DNA from: Caecitellus pseudoparvulus
Taxonomy: Eukaryota; Bigyra: Bicosoecida
DNA: 38,983 bases
Direction: 5' to 3'
NCBI GenBank assembly: GCA_965644315.1
Contig: CBFFRQ010000003.1
Location: forward strand, 1-38,983
The translations under genes and the position numbers were made by a program. Positions 9,825-20,598 of this stretch are shown piece after piece. Each line of letters opens with the position of its first letter. Position 1 is the stretch's first letter. The notes under the pieces are model-generated. The model made no database searches, had not been told where the DNA came from, and worked only from the letters and a program-made list of their open reading frames with translations.

Positions 9825-11416
9825 TCACGCCTTGTCTGGGGGAGGCGGGGTGGAAGGCACGCCATCGCCCTTGCCCTCCTTGGCCAGGCGTTCTCGGACA
9901 GCCTCTCGCACAGCAGCGTTTGTGGTGCCCATGGCATCCAGCGCCCACTCCACTGGGTCGTACTGCCCCCCCCGCTGCCCTGCAGCACCATCTGGCCCCC
10001 CTTCCCACCCATGCAAGCCCACTGGACGGGCAGGTTCTGCATGGTCTGACTGGCCCCAGGCCCCCGCTGCCTCCCGCACAAACTGCACTGCCGAGCGCCC
10101 CAGGGAGCTCCGCCGCGCTGCCCCCACCGCCGCCTGCCCAGCCTGCGCCACCTCCTGCCCAGCGCTGGACGCGGCCGCCTGCAGGGCAGCAGGGTTCCCC
10201 GCCACGACAGACGTGCGCAGCGCTGCGTACGCTGCGGCGGCCCGCGCTGACGCTGCCTGCCGCAGGGGCGACGTGGCGGCGTGCGCTTGCTGCGCAAACT
10301 GCGCACCGCCATCCCCCCACACTGCCTCTGAGGCGCCCTGTAGTGCCGCCACGGTCTGCTCCGCTCGCTCAGCCACGTGGCGCGCATCGCCCTGCCCCAG
10401 GCGCTGCCCCCAGCCAGCAAGGGAGCCAGCCGCGCCCTGCAGCGCTTGAGCTGCCTGAGCGGCGGCACTTCCCCCGTGACGAGCGGCCACTGCGTCCAGG
10501 CCCTGGCCCAGGGCTTGCATGGCTGCAGCGGCGCGACCCAGGCCTGCGCTAGCGGCGGCCTGGCCTGTCCCCAGGCGTGCCTGCACGGCGGAGGATGACA
10601 TGTCCAGGGCAGTGCCGCCGATGCGCAGGGTGGGCCCCCGCGCGCCAGACGGGGCAGAGGCGGGCGGCAGCCCCTCCCCCTCTTCAATGACCACGCCTTG
10701 TGCAGCCTGCCGCTGCCGGAAGCTGGCCACCTCGGCGGGGTGCCCTGCCATCCACTCCCGCACCTGGGCGTGCTTGGCGTCGGCGTACCCCGCTAGAAAC
10801 TCGTCCAGGCACTCCCGCACGACGCCGACGTAGCCGTGCGCGAAGCCCCGCAGTGTTGCTTCGTCCAGGCTGCGCAGGCGAGCCAGGGCCGCGGACGCCT
10901 GCCCCGACGCAGACCGGGCCAGCACCTCGGCAATGTCCACCCGCTCCTGCATGCTGAGCTGGCCACTCTGGGCCTGGGAGGCGGCACGGGCCTCCAAGAA
11001 GGCGCGCCGCCGACGCAGGGCGTCTGCCAACTCCGCTGCGTGTGCCTCCTCCGCACTCCGCCCAAAAGCTTCTGGCAGTGGGACTGTGCAGGTGAGGGGG
11101 TGGGCAGGTGGCGTGGTGTGCGGGGCGCCAGGGAAGCCCGCGAGCAACGCACTCCACGCATGGCGCTTGATGTGGCGCCACGTGCGCTGTATGGCCCACG
11201 TCAGCGCCTCCACGTCCAGGGGGGACTCCCTCACTACCGCCCATGCGGGCAGGGTGTCCCCTGGAATGATGCGGTGTGCAGACCTGTGGAAGAGGGTGGA
11301 CCCAGGGCTGACAGCCGCCGCTTCCTGCGCAGATAAAGTGCCCGCACGCACGCATGCACAGGTGATGTCACCCTGTGGTGAATGTCAGCCACGCGCTGGG
11401 CCAAGCGCTTGAGCAT
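9825..11416 (-). CDS. alanine-rich helical protein, unknown function
   Basis: Model: exon 1 11416-11372 (MLKRLAQRVADIHHR), a 47-bp intron, and exon 2 11324-9825, about 514 residues. Reading straight through from an ATG at 11351 is equally open and gives 508 residues. The N-terminal half has a tryptophan-containing segment (RTWRHIKRHAWSALLAGFP). It is followed by charged helices with long Arg/Glu/Ala runs such as ECLDEFLAGYADAKHAQVREW. The C-terminal 250 residues are dominated by Ala/Gln/Gly amphipathic stretches (for example QALQGAAGSLAGWGQRLGQG), resembling apolipoprotein- or perilipin-like surface-binding helices. The first exon could be a mitochondrial presequence. I recognise no family. 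Codon use fits its neighbours, and the large open frame on the other strand is a GC-codon shadow. Confidence 0.6.
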
Positions 11417-11441
11417 TCTGAGACTCCGTCACCAGCGGTAC

Positions 11442-11457
11442 GAAGCGATTTCCGCAG
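11442..11457 (-). promoter_or_regulatory. dispersed motif upstream of the alanine-rich gene
   Basis: GAAGCGATTTCCGCAG on the plus strand, about 30 bp before the ATG at 11416, in the probable 5' leader. Confidence 0.5.
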
Positions 11458-11546
11458 CAGCCCAATGTGCATCACCCGCTGCCACGCAGCTCCCCTCTGC
11501 ATTGCAGCGTACAGGGCGCGCCATGCGCATGAAAAAAAGAGACGGA

Positions 11547-12440
11547 TCAGCTTGTGGATTGTGTCGTGTGCAGGGGACTGCCCCGGCCAACCTGTGCCTC
11601 GGCTTCCTGCAGCCAAGCGTAAGCTGCTGCGCGAACTTTGCTCTGGAGCTGCACACCCTGCGGAGCGTCAAGCGGGCTAGCAGGCAGTGCCAGACTGCTG
11701 CCAAGATTCAAGTGTGCCAAGCGCACCGCAACACTCTCCCACACGTCCTCGCCCTCTGCCACAGGCACGCCCCACGCGCGCAGCGCCTCTAGCCGGGCGG
11801 CGTCTGACCCCATGCCCTGCAGCACACCCTGCACAGTCTGCAAGGCTTGGGGCAGCATGCCAGGGACAGGCACTGGAATGCAGCAGATGGACCGCGCAGT
11901 GCTGGAGGCAGAGCTGCAGCGCTTGTCCGCCAACGCCCGCTGCAGTGCTGCGCTGTGCAGGGAGGCGAGCGCCGGGGGAGCTGCATCGCCGGCAGCGCAG
12001 CACTGCTCCAGACACGCCAGCAGCACGACAGGGCCCTGCCAGCACAGGCCGCTGTGCAGGAGGCGGGAGGCCGCAGCCATGCCCCGCGCTGATCCTGCTG
12101 CACCCACCGCCCGCGCACAGTGCAGAGCCAGCTCCAGCCCTGCCACCTGCACGTCAGAGCGCTGGCAGCCCAGCAAGTACCCTGCCAAGCCAGCCAGTGG
12201 CAGGGTGTCGGCTGCCGACAAGGGCGGGAATTGTGGGCTCTCGCCGCCAGCTGGTGCCGCCGCCAGCTGCACCAGGTCCACCTTGCCCAAGCAACACTCT
12301 GCACCAGCCAGGGCGGCGGGGCTGTCACTGCTCACGGCACGGGCCAGGTGGGAGGCAGCTTCCACCTGGACGCTTGCGCTCCCATGTCGAGCGTCAGTTG
12401 CGAGGGCCCCCCACTTCACTTCGCTGGCACTGTGCGCCAT
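11547..12440 (-). CDS. helical-repeat (ARM-like) protein, possibly related to proteasome chaperone PSMD5
   Basis: Single exon of 297 residues from MAHSASEVKW; an in-frame ATG at 12557 would add 39 residues. It is built of Ala/Leu-rich paired helices (for example AASHLARAVSSDSPAALAGAECCLG and TLPLAGLAGYLLGCQRSDVQVAGLELALHCARAVG). This pattern suggests an armadillo/HEAT solenoid. A C-terminal segment (VWESVAVRLAHLNLGSSLALPASPL...VRAAAYAWLQ) faintly resembles the 'phenylalanine-rich turn then helix' region near the end of PSMD5. I would not name it on that basis. A further 3' exon is possible because the segment ends abruptly. It is divergent from the YjbQ gene, leaving about 200 bp for a shared promoter. 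Confidence 0.55.
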   Translation of the reverse strand: MAHSASEVKWGALATDARHGSASVQVEAASHLARAVSSDSPAALAGAECCLGKVDLVQLAAAPAGGESPQFPPLSAADTLPLAGLAGYLLGCQRSDVQVAGLELALHCARAVGAAGSARGMAAASRLLHSGLCWQGPVVLLACLEQCCAAGDAAPPALASLHSAALQRALADKRCSSASSTARSICCIPVPVPGMLPQALQTVQGVLQGMGSDAARLEALRAWGVPVAEGEDVWESVAVRLAHLNLGSSLALPASPLDAPQGVQLQSKVRAAAYAWLQEAEAQVGRGSPLHTTQSTS

Positions 12441-12643
12441 GGCTGCCCCTGCTGTGGCACACCTGCTGCTTCCACGCCCGTCGCAGCGTGGCAGGTCAAA
12501 GCCGGACCAAATCCTTGCAGGCGCCCACAACACCCACTCCACAACATGCACAGCCATATGTCACAGACTTGTGCGGGCTGCTACACTTGGATTGTGCGGT
12601 GCAGGAGTGCATTGGGGAGCGCACGTTTCGCCCGCGTTTCGCC
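12441..12643. promoter_or_regulatory. divergent promoter region between the ARM-like gene and the YjbQ gene
   Basis: About 200 bp separates the two divergent start codons, so both promoters must lie within or overlap it. I see no TATA box or other recognisable core element. If the ARM-like gene starts at 12557 the gap shrinks to under 90 bp. Confidence 0.4.
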
Positions 12644-13274
12644 ATGGCCTGGTCCCAGCACACTGTGCGGGTCAAGGCGCCCAAAGCCGGCTGCCACTTG
12701 ATCACAGATGACATTGTACAAGCCGTGCCAGAAATTCAGTGCGTGCGATGGCGGCAGCGCCGAGTGTGCGCCGCACCACAACAAACGCCCTGGCACGGCA
12801 CAGGCAGCTGAAGGTTGGGCTGGCCAACCTGTTCCTGCAGCACACCTCTGCAGCGCTGACGCTGAACGAGAACTGCGACCCAGACGTCCGAAAGGACATG
12901 AAGGCTGCCTTGGAGCGCCTAGCCCCTCGTGGAGGGGGCGCCGTCAAGTACAAGCACGACTGTGAAGGGTGAGGCACGCTCACACCCACGCACACCCCCC
13001 TCCTTCCACGTCACTCCACGCGCACTCAAACCACGCCCACTCACCCCCGTCCAGGCCGGACGACATGCCAGCCCACATCACCAGCAGCCTCATGGGCGCC
13101 AGTGTGACCATCCCCATCCAAGACGGCGCCCTGGCCCTGGGCACGTGGCAGGGGCTGTGGCTGGTGGAGGCGCGGGACCACCCCTCCACACGCCGCATCC
13201 TCGTGACGCTGCAGGGGCAGCCTGCGCCCAGCCCCGCCACCGCCGCAGCCAGCGCCGGCGGGGGGCCCGCTTGA
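12644..13274 (+). CDS. YjbQ/UPF0047 family protein (secondary thiamine-phosphate synthase-like)
   Basis: Small enzyme-like protein; bacterial YjbQ has reported thiamine-phosphate synthase activity, but the eukaryotic role is unsettled. Three exons (12644-12738, 12804-12968, 13055-13274) with introns of 65 and 86 bp encode 159 residues. Family signatures are intact: CHLITDDI near the start, then LQHTSAALTLNENCDPDV. Next comes KYKHDCEG|PDDMPAHITSSLMGAS across the second splice, and GTWQGLWLVEARDH near the end. The C-terminal 20 residues (Ala/Pro/Gly-rich) extend past the usual family end. Both splices rebuild conserved text, so the model is firm. It overlaps nothing and ends only about 10 bp from the convergent kinesin stop codon. 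Confidence 0.92.
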
Positions 13275-13284
13275 GTCCGCCTAG

Positions 13285-16082
13285 CTACCGCGCTGCTCCT
13301 CCAGCGGGCGGGGACGCCAGCTCAGACTGCTGCAGGGCGCCAATGCACGCGTTCACGAGGCGCTGCAGGGCGCGCACTTCACGGGACATCTGGGCGCCCG
13401 TCGGGCCGCTGGCGCTCTCTGCCAGCGTGTGGATGTTGTCCACCAGCCGCTTCAGCTTCTGCTCCATGATGGTCTCGATGGCGCGGCGCTCCTTGTCGTG
13501 CGTCTCCAGCCGCGCACGCAGCATGGCCGCCTCGCTGCCGGGCGCCTCCTGCCGCGACGCAGTGGCGCTGGCCAGCGCAGCCTGCAGCCGCCGCACCTCG
13601 CTGGCAGACGCCTCCGCTGCCGCCTCCGCGCTCTCCAGCTTGGCGGTGGTGCTGGCCAGCTGGGCCTGCACGGCGCCCAGCGCGCTGCCGCCCGTGCTGC
13701 CCGCCAGCGCACTGGTGAGGGCGGCGGCCGTGGCGGCGCTGCCTGGCGCACTGCCCGGCGCGCCCTCCCCCGCCGCCGCCAGCCGGGCCTCAATCTCCGA
13801 CTGCACCAGGCGCTCCAGCTTCTCCCGCAGCAGGTACTCCATGGACACCTTCTCCGCCTTCACCTCCTCCAGCTCACGGGACAGCGCCGCCTGCTCCGCC
13901 GTCCGCGCTTCCAGCAGCCCCGACAACTCGCTGACCTTCTCTGCCGCAGACAGGGTGCCAGCTGCGTCAGGGGCGCCGGGCGGCAGTGGGGCCCCCCCGG
14001 TGGCACTGGTGCCAGCGCCGGCACTGGCTGGTTGCCCGCCGGGTGAGCTGTGGATGACGGTGGGCGCTGTGTGGGGTGCGTAACGCGGTTCGCGGGGTGT
14101 GGAGGGGGGTGGCGCACTGGCGGAGGCACCGGGTGGCGCGGGGGTTGGCGCCCCCGACGCCGCAGCGGCCGCCGCTGCCTGCCCCCAGTCCCCCAGCGCC
14201 TCCGTCAAGTCACTGCTCTTGACGGGGGAGGAGGAGGCGTACTCCAGCACCACCCGCTGCAGGTGGATGAGCTGGGTGGTCTTTTCGTCCAGCTTCTCCT
14301 CCAAATCCCGCTGGTGCCTGTCGTAGGCGTCCAGCTCATCCTGCAGCGCGACGATCTGGTCGTCGCGCTCGTTCAGGCGCTGCGTGAGGAGGATCATGAT
14401 GTCCCGCTGCTTCAGCAGCAGCTGCTTGTACCGGTCCACCTGCGCCTTCTCCTCCTCAATGCTCTCCCGCTCCCGCTCCAGCTCCTGCACGCGCGCGTCG
14501 TACTCGGCGCGCATCTTGGCCTGGTGCTCCTTCAGCGCCGAGTGGAAGGCGGGCGTGTCCTCCACCTTCTCCCCGCCGCCCACCAGCATCTGGCTCTGCA
14601 GCAGGTGGATGCGCTCCTCCAGGCGGCGCTTCTCCGCCTTCTCCTGCATGAACTCCTTGGACCGCAGCTCCAGGGCGCGGATGGCGGCCATCTTGTCCTG
14701 CTCCGCCCGCCGCCGCTGCTCATCCAGCTCCAGCACGCGGCGCTTGTCCACGACGGTCTGCTGCCGCTCCATGAGCTCCCGCCGCAGCCGCTTCAGCTCC
14801 TGCTCGTACCGCCGCAGGAGGGACTTCTGGTCCAGGTCCTCGTTCACCTTGGCTTCGTTCTTGATGTTCTTGGCGCGGTTGGCGAACTTGAGCGTGGACA
14901 GGCTCTCCACGAACGCCTCCATGGCGGGGGAGATCATGGCCATCATGGTGGTCTTGCAGTTGCCGCCCAGGCTGTCCTCCAGGATGCGCGTCAGCTTGGA
15001 GTCACGGTAGGGGATGTGGGAGCGCCCCTTGGGGTCCGTCAGCGCCGCGATGACGTTGCCCAGCGCCGACAGGGACTGGTTGATGTTCTTGCTCTCCTCC
15101 AGGCGCTGCCCCGTGGCGCCCGTCAGGCGCACGCGCTCCGACCCCGCCAGGTCCACCAGGTTCAGCTTGCCCACCTTGAAGCTCTGCCGCACGTGGGACT
15201 CCAGCGCCTTCAAGCCGTCCTCCCCCGCCGCCCGGGTCTGCAGCAGCGCCGTGAACTCCTCATGGGACAGCTCCCTGCCCGCGTCGTCCAGGTACATCGT
15301 CTCGCTCTGCTCGGCGATGATGATGAACACGGCGTGAGAGCGAGAGGAGATGTGGTTCATCTTGGTGGAGCCGGTGGCGCGGATGCTGCCGCCCCGCTCC
15401 ATGAGGCCGTAAATCTCCTCCGGCGTCCGCACCACCCACTCGGACAGGCCCTCCACGAACACGCCCCGGCGCTTGTCCTCCCGGATGAGCAGGTTGGACC
15501 GCTCAGGCTTCAACAGGTCTGAAATCACCTCGTTGTAGATCTGCAAGTACGACGCGCGCACCAGGAAGCGCAGGCGGGGGGAGATGCTCTGCTGGATGTG
15601 GTTGAAGATCTGCTCGATGGCGCGGGGGATGATGCCACGTGCCTCGGCAGAGTTGAAGCCCTCCATCGTGTACGTCTTCCCCGTCCCCGTCTGGCCGTAC
15701 GCGAAGATGGTGGCGTTGTACCCTGCCAGGGAATTGTCCACCACCGCCTTTGCCGTGCTCTCGTACACAGTCTGCTGGTCGGCATGCTGGTCGTATACCC
15801 TGTCAAACGTGAAGAAGTGGCGCTGGTAGGGGCCAATCCCCGCCTCTGCGTCCAGGTTCTCCCCGATTGTGATGCTGCGCTCTGACTCCGCCTGTGCACG
15901 CTTGGCGGCAGTGTGTGAAGGGTGACACCCCACACCAACCTGCAGCGCCGCCGCCTCACCTTGACGCAGCACTGAAACGGACGGTCCCCGTGCAGCTCAC
16001 GGGCAAGAGGGGGGCGAACACGGACAACGACTTTGAAGTTCTTGCTCATGTCTTCGCTGGCAAAGCCCCCCGTGCTGCGCAT
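13285..16082 (-). CDS. kinesin with N-terminal motor domain
   Basis: ATP-driven microtubule motor. Two exons (16082-15960 and 15891-13285) with a 68-bp intron encode about 909 residues. The motor occupies roughly residues 12-375. It has VVVRVRPPL, the P-loop GQTGTGKT (K113), switch I NHISSRSH, switch II LVDLAGSER and the ESLSTLKFANRAKNI end. The neck (NEDLDQKSLLRRYEQELKRLRREL) leads directly into a long coiled coil. A Pro/Ala/Gly-rich linker and a second coiled coil follow. The motor-first order and neck suggest a plus-end N-kinesin. The subfamily is not assigned; kinesin-2-like necks are the nearest I can recall. The start at 16082 (MRSTGGF) is a choice: the frame stays open to 16286, and MSKNF at 16049 is also possible. 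Confidence 0.92.
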
Positions 16083-17038
16083 TTTTCGGGTGTAGGGAGA
16101 CGGTGCAACGGATTTCGGTGTCCCAGGCACGCCGCTGCCGGAGAAGCCTCGAAAGCTGTGCACAGCGGAGCAAACCAAAGGAGGTGGAGGCAGGTGACAA
16201 TGGACGCTGTGTGCACGTTGGGCTGCCTCAAGAGCTTGTTGCTGCTGCGCGCCTGCTGCCGTGCTGCCACTCGGCCGCAGCTGCACAGGTGCAAGCTGGC
16301 GTTATAAGCCAAGCCGCAGCACAAGGCTTACCTGCGCTCTGCCATGGCGAGGTGGCTACTGTTCGCGGGAGCTATCTACTAAGGAAGCCAGGAGGGCTAT
16401 CGCTCCCTAGGGCGGCTATGGAGCGGCGCTGGACCCACGCAGGCGCCTGCCTGATCTCCTTGAGCGTTGGACTGGCGTTTCGCTGCACTTCCTCCCAGCT
16501 GTTCAAACACACCTCCACTCACACAAGACAGGTCCTCAGCTGCCACAATGGGGACAGCAGTGCTGTTGGGTGAATTATACCTGGCGCTCTGAACTGCACT
16601 TTGGCCATTCTGCACCTCAAGCAGCCAGCTGCAGCCAAGCTGCAGGATCCTTCGAGTGAAGCTGTGGCCCGGACAGGCGCTAGGCAGTGACCCGACAGCC
16701 TCAAGGACAGGTAGCACAAGAAAATTTCCGAGGAGGTCTCTGGGTGGTATGGAGAGGGAGCACCTGCGTTGGTCTAGCAAAAGAATGGTTGCACTTGTGC
16801 AATAAAGCAAGCATGAAGACGCCCTCGAGTGTGGAGAGGAGCAAAGGGAAGTCACAAATCCTTCGTCACCCGTAGCTAATTCACGGCTTTGGCGCCCTGC
16901 AACGGTGCAATAGCGCAAAATCAACCACCACTGGCCAAGCATCGCCCCTGCGGAGGCCCCCAAACTGGATTGGACGGCCCAGCGGCCGCCTGCTTGTCCT
17001 GTGGCCCGAGGCAGGCTGCGTGTGCCCCGTTCTGCACC
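16083..17038. other. divergent intergenic region between kinesin and CPSF73
   Basis: About 950 bp holding the 5' ends of two divergent genes. A long open minus-strand frame crosses it and the first CPSF73 exon but encodes nothing recognisable. AATAAA occurs at about 16801 on the plus strand, with no gene that would use it. No repeats or copies of the GCGGAA(A/T)T motif were seen. Confidence 0.5.
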
Positions 17039-19636
17039 ATGGCCTCGCTTGCAGGAGCCCCCCGAGTGCGCATCCTGTCCACGGAGCGAGGGGGCGCAGC
17101 GCCCCAGCTGCAGAAACTGGTCATCACCCCACTTGGAGCTGGTCAGGAGGTTGGGCGCTCGTGCATTGTGCTGAGGTATGCAGGGAAAACAGTCCTCGTA
17201 AGTTCGGTTGCGAGCCGAATTCCGCAGCTGCCCCTTCACTCCGCTTGGCCTGCGCGTTCAGTTGGACTGCGGCCTAACTCCAGCCCTGAAAGGCGAGCAG
17301 AGCCTCCCTTTCCTCCGTGAAATCGACCCAGCTGACATTGACATCGTCATCATCACGTGCGTCACCCGCAGCCGTGCGCTGGTGACGCCCACGCCATGAG
17401 CCAGCGTCGCGCTCCCTGGCACAGGCACTTCCACATTGACCACGCCGCGGGTTTGCCTGTCTTCACGGAGCGCATGCAGGGCTTCAAGGGGCGAATTTTC
17501 GCGACACACCCCACCGTCGCGGTCATGCGCATGCTGCTGTCCGACAGCGTGCACTTGGTGTCCCGGTCAGCAGACTCAGCTGCCGACGTGCTGTACACGG
17601 AGGAGGACGTCGTTCGCTGCGTGGACCGCATCGAATGCGTGGACTTCAAGCAGACCATCAGCGTGGAGGGCATCACGTTCACGCTGTACAACGCAGGGCA
17701 CGTGCTGGGCGCCGCCATGGCCATGGTCACCATCGGCGGCGTGCGGGTGCTGTACACGGGGGACTACTCCTGTGAAGAGGACAGGCACTTGATGGCGGCG
17801 TCAGTGCCAGCCGTCATGCGGCAGCCAGACATCCTCATCAGCGAGTGCACCTTCGGCATGGCGGTGCACCGGCCCAGGCTGGAGCGGGAGAAGGAGTTCA
17901 CTAGCATGGTGCGCAAGGTGGTGCAGCGGGGGGGGCGCTGCCTCATCCCCGTCTTCGCCCTGGGCAGGGCACAGGAGCTGCTGCTGCTGCTGGAGGAGTA
18001 CTGGGCCGCTACACCGGAAGTGCAGCATATCCCCGTGTTCTTCGCGTCGAACTTGGCGGCCAAGAGCCTGGAGGTGTACCGCACATACACCTCCCACATG
18101 AACGCGCACATTGCCACGGCGCTGACGGCGGGGAACCCGTGGGAGTTCAAGCACATCCAGGTGCTGCGCAGTCAGTCCCAGTTCCACTGCACGGGGCCCT
18201 GCGTCGTCATGGCGTCCCCCGGCATGCTGCAGCACGGCTTCTCCCGTGCGCTGTTTGACCAGTGGGCGGAGGATGAGCGCAACGGTGTGATTGTGGCGGG
18301 GTACAACGTGGAGGGCACCCTGGCGCGCACCTTGATGGAGAACCCCAAGGAGGTGCCTGCGCTGAGCGGCCGCATGATGCACTTGAGGGCCGACGTGCAG
18401 GCCGTGTCCTTCACGGCCCACGCGGACGGTGCCGAGGCACGATCTTTCATCGACACCCTGCAGCCAGGGAAGATCGTCCTGGTGCACGGGGAGAGCAAGG
18501 AGATGTCCCGCCTGCACGCGGAGCTGCAGCGCCTGTACTCAGGCCGCGCAGGCTTCGGTGCTTACATGCCCGCCAACACGCAGTCGGTGGAGGTGCTGTT
18601 TCAGGACAGCCGCCTGGTGAAGGCGCTGGGGCAGGTGGCGTCCCGCAGCCTCGCCCCCTCCATGCCCCTGCAGGGCATCCTCGTCGCAGAGCACTTTGAC
18701 ACCAAGCTGCTGGCGCCAGCCGATGTGCCCACCTTCACCCAGCTGCAGGCGCAGCGAGTGGCCCAGCGGCAGCACATGCCGTTTTGGGCATCCTTCGCAG
18801 CCCTCACTGCCCTGCTCACGCGAATGTTCGATTCAGTGCACCCTGTGGAGCAGGGCGTTTCCACGGGCGGCGACGCTGAGACGAGCGTGTACGGTGCGGG
18901 CAGCGCTGGCGGCGATGCCGCCTCAGCTGCCGGGGCTGCGGGGAAGTTTGCGACAGCAGCCACCGTGGACTCCAAGCACACCCCAGACGAGGCAGTGCTG
19001 GTAGACGGTGTCGTGCAAGTGGAGCGGCACCTGCCAGACCGCCTCATCCTCGTGTGGGATGCCAGCCCCCTGGCTGACTCCATCGCTGACAGTATCATGG
19101 CCCTGGCCGCCTCCGTGGAAGTGAGCCCCTTGAACTTGACCCTCACGAAAGCCGTGTGCACGCACAGCCACGGACATGACGACTCCGTCCATGACCACAC
19201 AGGGTGCGCCCAGCGCACGGCGCTGCGGGTGCCAGACGCTGCCGAAGGGGACGCCGGGGACGGCACCAAAGACGCCATCCTCGCCACAGCGGCAAGCGCG
19301 CCTGAAGCCCCCCCCGCACCGCTCAGCATCTCACAAGGCATCAGTCAGCACGCTGCCTCGACGGTCACTGACCTCGTCTGCAAGGCCCTGCAGGCGACAC
19401 ACGGAGAGGACTGCATCCAGGGCACCGAGGCGAGGGACGGAGGCTTGCGCCTGCTGGTGAGCGTGGCAGGGTGCCGCTTAGCAGTGAATCCTGCAACAGG
19501 GGACTGCATCATGCTGAGTGATAAGGCTTGCACTGACAAAGAAGTAAAATCTCGCATTGTGGATGACTTGCGGCGCACCGTTGGGGTGGTGCGGGCGGCG
19601 GTCGTGCCGGTCTCTGTTTTAGGCGCGAAAATGTAA
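17039..19636 (+). CDS. CPSF3: CPSF73 / Ysh1-type mRNA 3'-end endonuclease
   Basis: Nuclear metallo-beta-lactamase/beta-CASP endonuclease of the cleavage and polyadenylation complex; it cuts pre-mRNA before poly(A) addition. Three exons (17039-17197, 17262-17356, 17425-19636) with introns of 64 and 68 bp encode 821 residues. The second splice rebuilds the zinc motif as T|HFHIDH (H86, H88, D90, H91). Other landmarks are ITPLGAGQEVGRSC, NAGHVLGAAM, LYTGDYSCEEDRHLMAA, CTFGMAVHRPRLERE, IPVFALGRAQELLLLLEEYW, VVMASPGMLQHGFSR and SFTAHAD. LVHGESKEMSRL ends the beta-CASP block. The C-terminal complex-binding domain is present but carries low-complexity inserts: Gly/Ala/Asp-rich after VHPVEQG and a His/Asp-rich HSHGHDDSVHDHTG. 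These make it longer than the human protein (684). CPSF73 rather than Int11 is indicated by the long C-terminal domain. Confidence 0.95.
17211..17228 (+). promoter_or_regulatory. dispersed motif in CPSF73 intron 1
   Basis: CGAGCCGAATTCCGCAGC, near the 5' end of the intron 17198-17261. Confidence 0.6.
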
Positions 19637-19912
19637 CATTCACGTACCTCGAAAATCACGCCCAGGAGCGTGTCACCCTCCCGAAGCGCTGCACTTTCCC
19701 AACGCTACCCATTGACGCTTCCAAGTTAGGACAAATTCGTCCAACTCGAGTCATGTACGTGTTTGTTCCCATGTGGAGCGCGTGAAGCCGCCACTTTCGT
19801 GCTGCCTTCGCCCTTGCCGCCGTTGACGCACCCGCTCCCTCCCCTTGCCTTCACAGTCACTCTTGCCGACTGTGGCAACTGTGGTCTAAGGGTCCCCTCA
19901 CTCACAGAAAAG
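19637..19912. other. intergenic region upstream of the eL27 gene
   Basis: Holds the CPSF73 3' end and eL27 5' flank. A pyrimidine-rich tract (about 19796-19866) precedes the eL27 start, as is common upstream of ribosomal protein genes. A 5'-UTR intron from GTACGT at about 19755 to a CTTCACAG around 19856 is conceivable but unsupported. Confidence 0.4.
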
Positions 19913-20598
19913 ATGGCCATCCTGTGCGTGCGGGTGCCCTCGGCAGCGCCCCTGTCGCTGCGCAGTGCCTCACGTCCATGCGGAATTTGCTCCCCCACAG
20001 TAAGCCTGGGCGCATCGTCATTGTGCTGGCAGGGCGCTACGCCGGCAAGAAGGCCTGCATCCTGCAGGTCTCTGGCGCCTCTGGCGACCGCAAGCACGCC
20101 TCAGTCCTGGGTGAGTCCTTGGGTGAAGCCCGCTGCACAGCGAGCTGCCAGGGTGCGGCAGCAGCGCAAGACGCTGCTCGCCGCTGCGATTGACGTCCTT
20201 TCCCGGCACTGCCCACGGTAAAAGACGGCTATTCACGGTATTTTTCTCCTTTGTTCGCAGTCTGCGGTGTTGCTCGCTACCCCAAGAAGATCACCCGCGC
20301 TCTGATCAAGGCCGACGAGGCCGCTGGCACCAAGAAGGTGGAGAAGCGCTGCGTGATCAAGCCTTTCGTCAAGGTCCTGAACCAGAACCACGTCATGCCC
20401 ACCCGCTTCACCCTGGATGTGCACGAGCAGCTGAAGGGCGTCGTGGGCGATGCCTCCCTCACTGACGAGGACGTCAAGACCCTGGCCCGCAACAAGGCCA
20501 AGGCCATCCTGTCTAACCGCTTCAAGTCCCAGGCAACTGGCAAGAACGAGAAGGCTATCACTGGCGTGCAGTACTTCTTCCGCAAGCTGCGTTTCTAA
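19913..20598 (+). CDS. RPL27: 60S ribosomal protein eL27 (RPL27)
   Basis: Structural protein of the cytosolic large ribosomal subunit. Three exons (19913-19923, 20001-20110, 20261-20598) with introns of 77 and 150 bp encode 152 residues. The tiny first exon (MAIL minus its last base) splices to give MAIL|KPGRIVIVLAGRYAGKKA, the KOW-containing start of the family. The second splice gives SVL|VCGVARYPKKIT. Further landmarks are KPFVKVLNQNHVMPTRFTLD and the diagnostic C-terminus FFRKLRF. It is about 16 residues longer than human eL27 (136), mainly from an insert after the MPTR region. Intron 1 contains a copy of the dispersed motif just before its acceptor. The hAT element sits about 280 bp downstream. 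Confidence 0.97.
19978..19998 (+). promoter_or_regulatory. dispersed motif in eL27 intron 1
   Basis: ATGCGGAATTTGCT followed by CCCCCAC, ending at the intron acceptor (20000). Confidence 0.6.

Noticed and set aside
8926-10449. 507-codon plus-strand open frame
   Set aside because: It runs antisense to two minus-strand genes and their spacer; composition (Ala/Pro/Arg/Cys) is typical of a shadow frame.
11638-12811. Overlapping 357- and 374-codon plus-strand frames
   Set aside because: Antisense to the ARM-like gene and crossing the YjbQ first exon in the wrong frame; no recognisable content.
14050-15522. 490-codon open frame opposite the kinesin motor and coiled coil
   Set aside because: It is the complement of strongly GC-biased kinesin codons; the translation is Leu/Gln/His/Val-rich with no domain.
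16397-17239. 280-codon minus-strand frame between kinesin and CPSF73
   Set aside because: It overlaps CPSF73 exon 1 antisense, shows no family, and has no convincing start or splice partner. A real short gene here is not excluded.
20571-20590. TTCCGCA inside eL27 exon 3 (also in the hAT transposase near 21316 and m-AAA protease near 28627)
   Set aside because: These copies arise from Phe-Phe-Arg or similar codons and lack the following A/T-T bases, so they are not counted as the dispersed motif.
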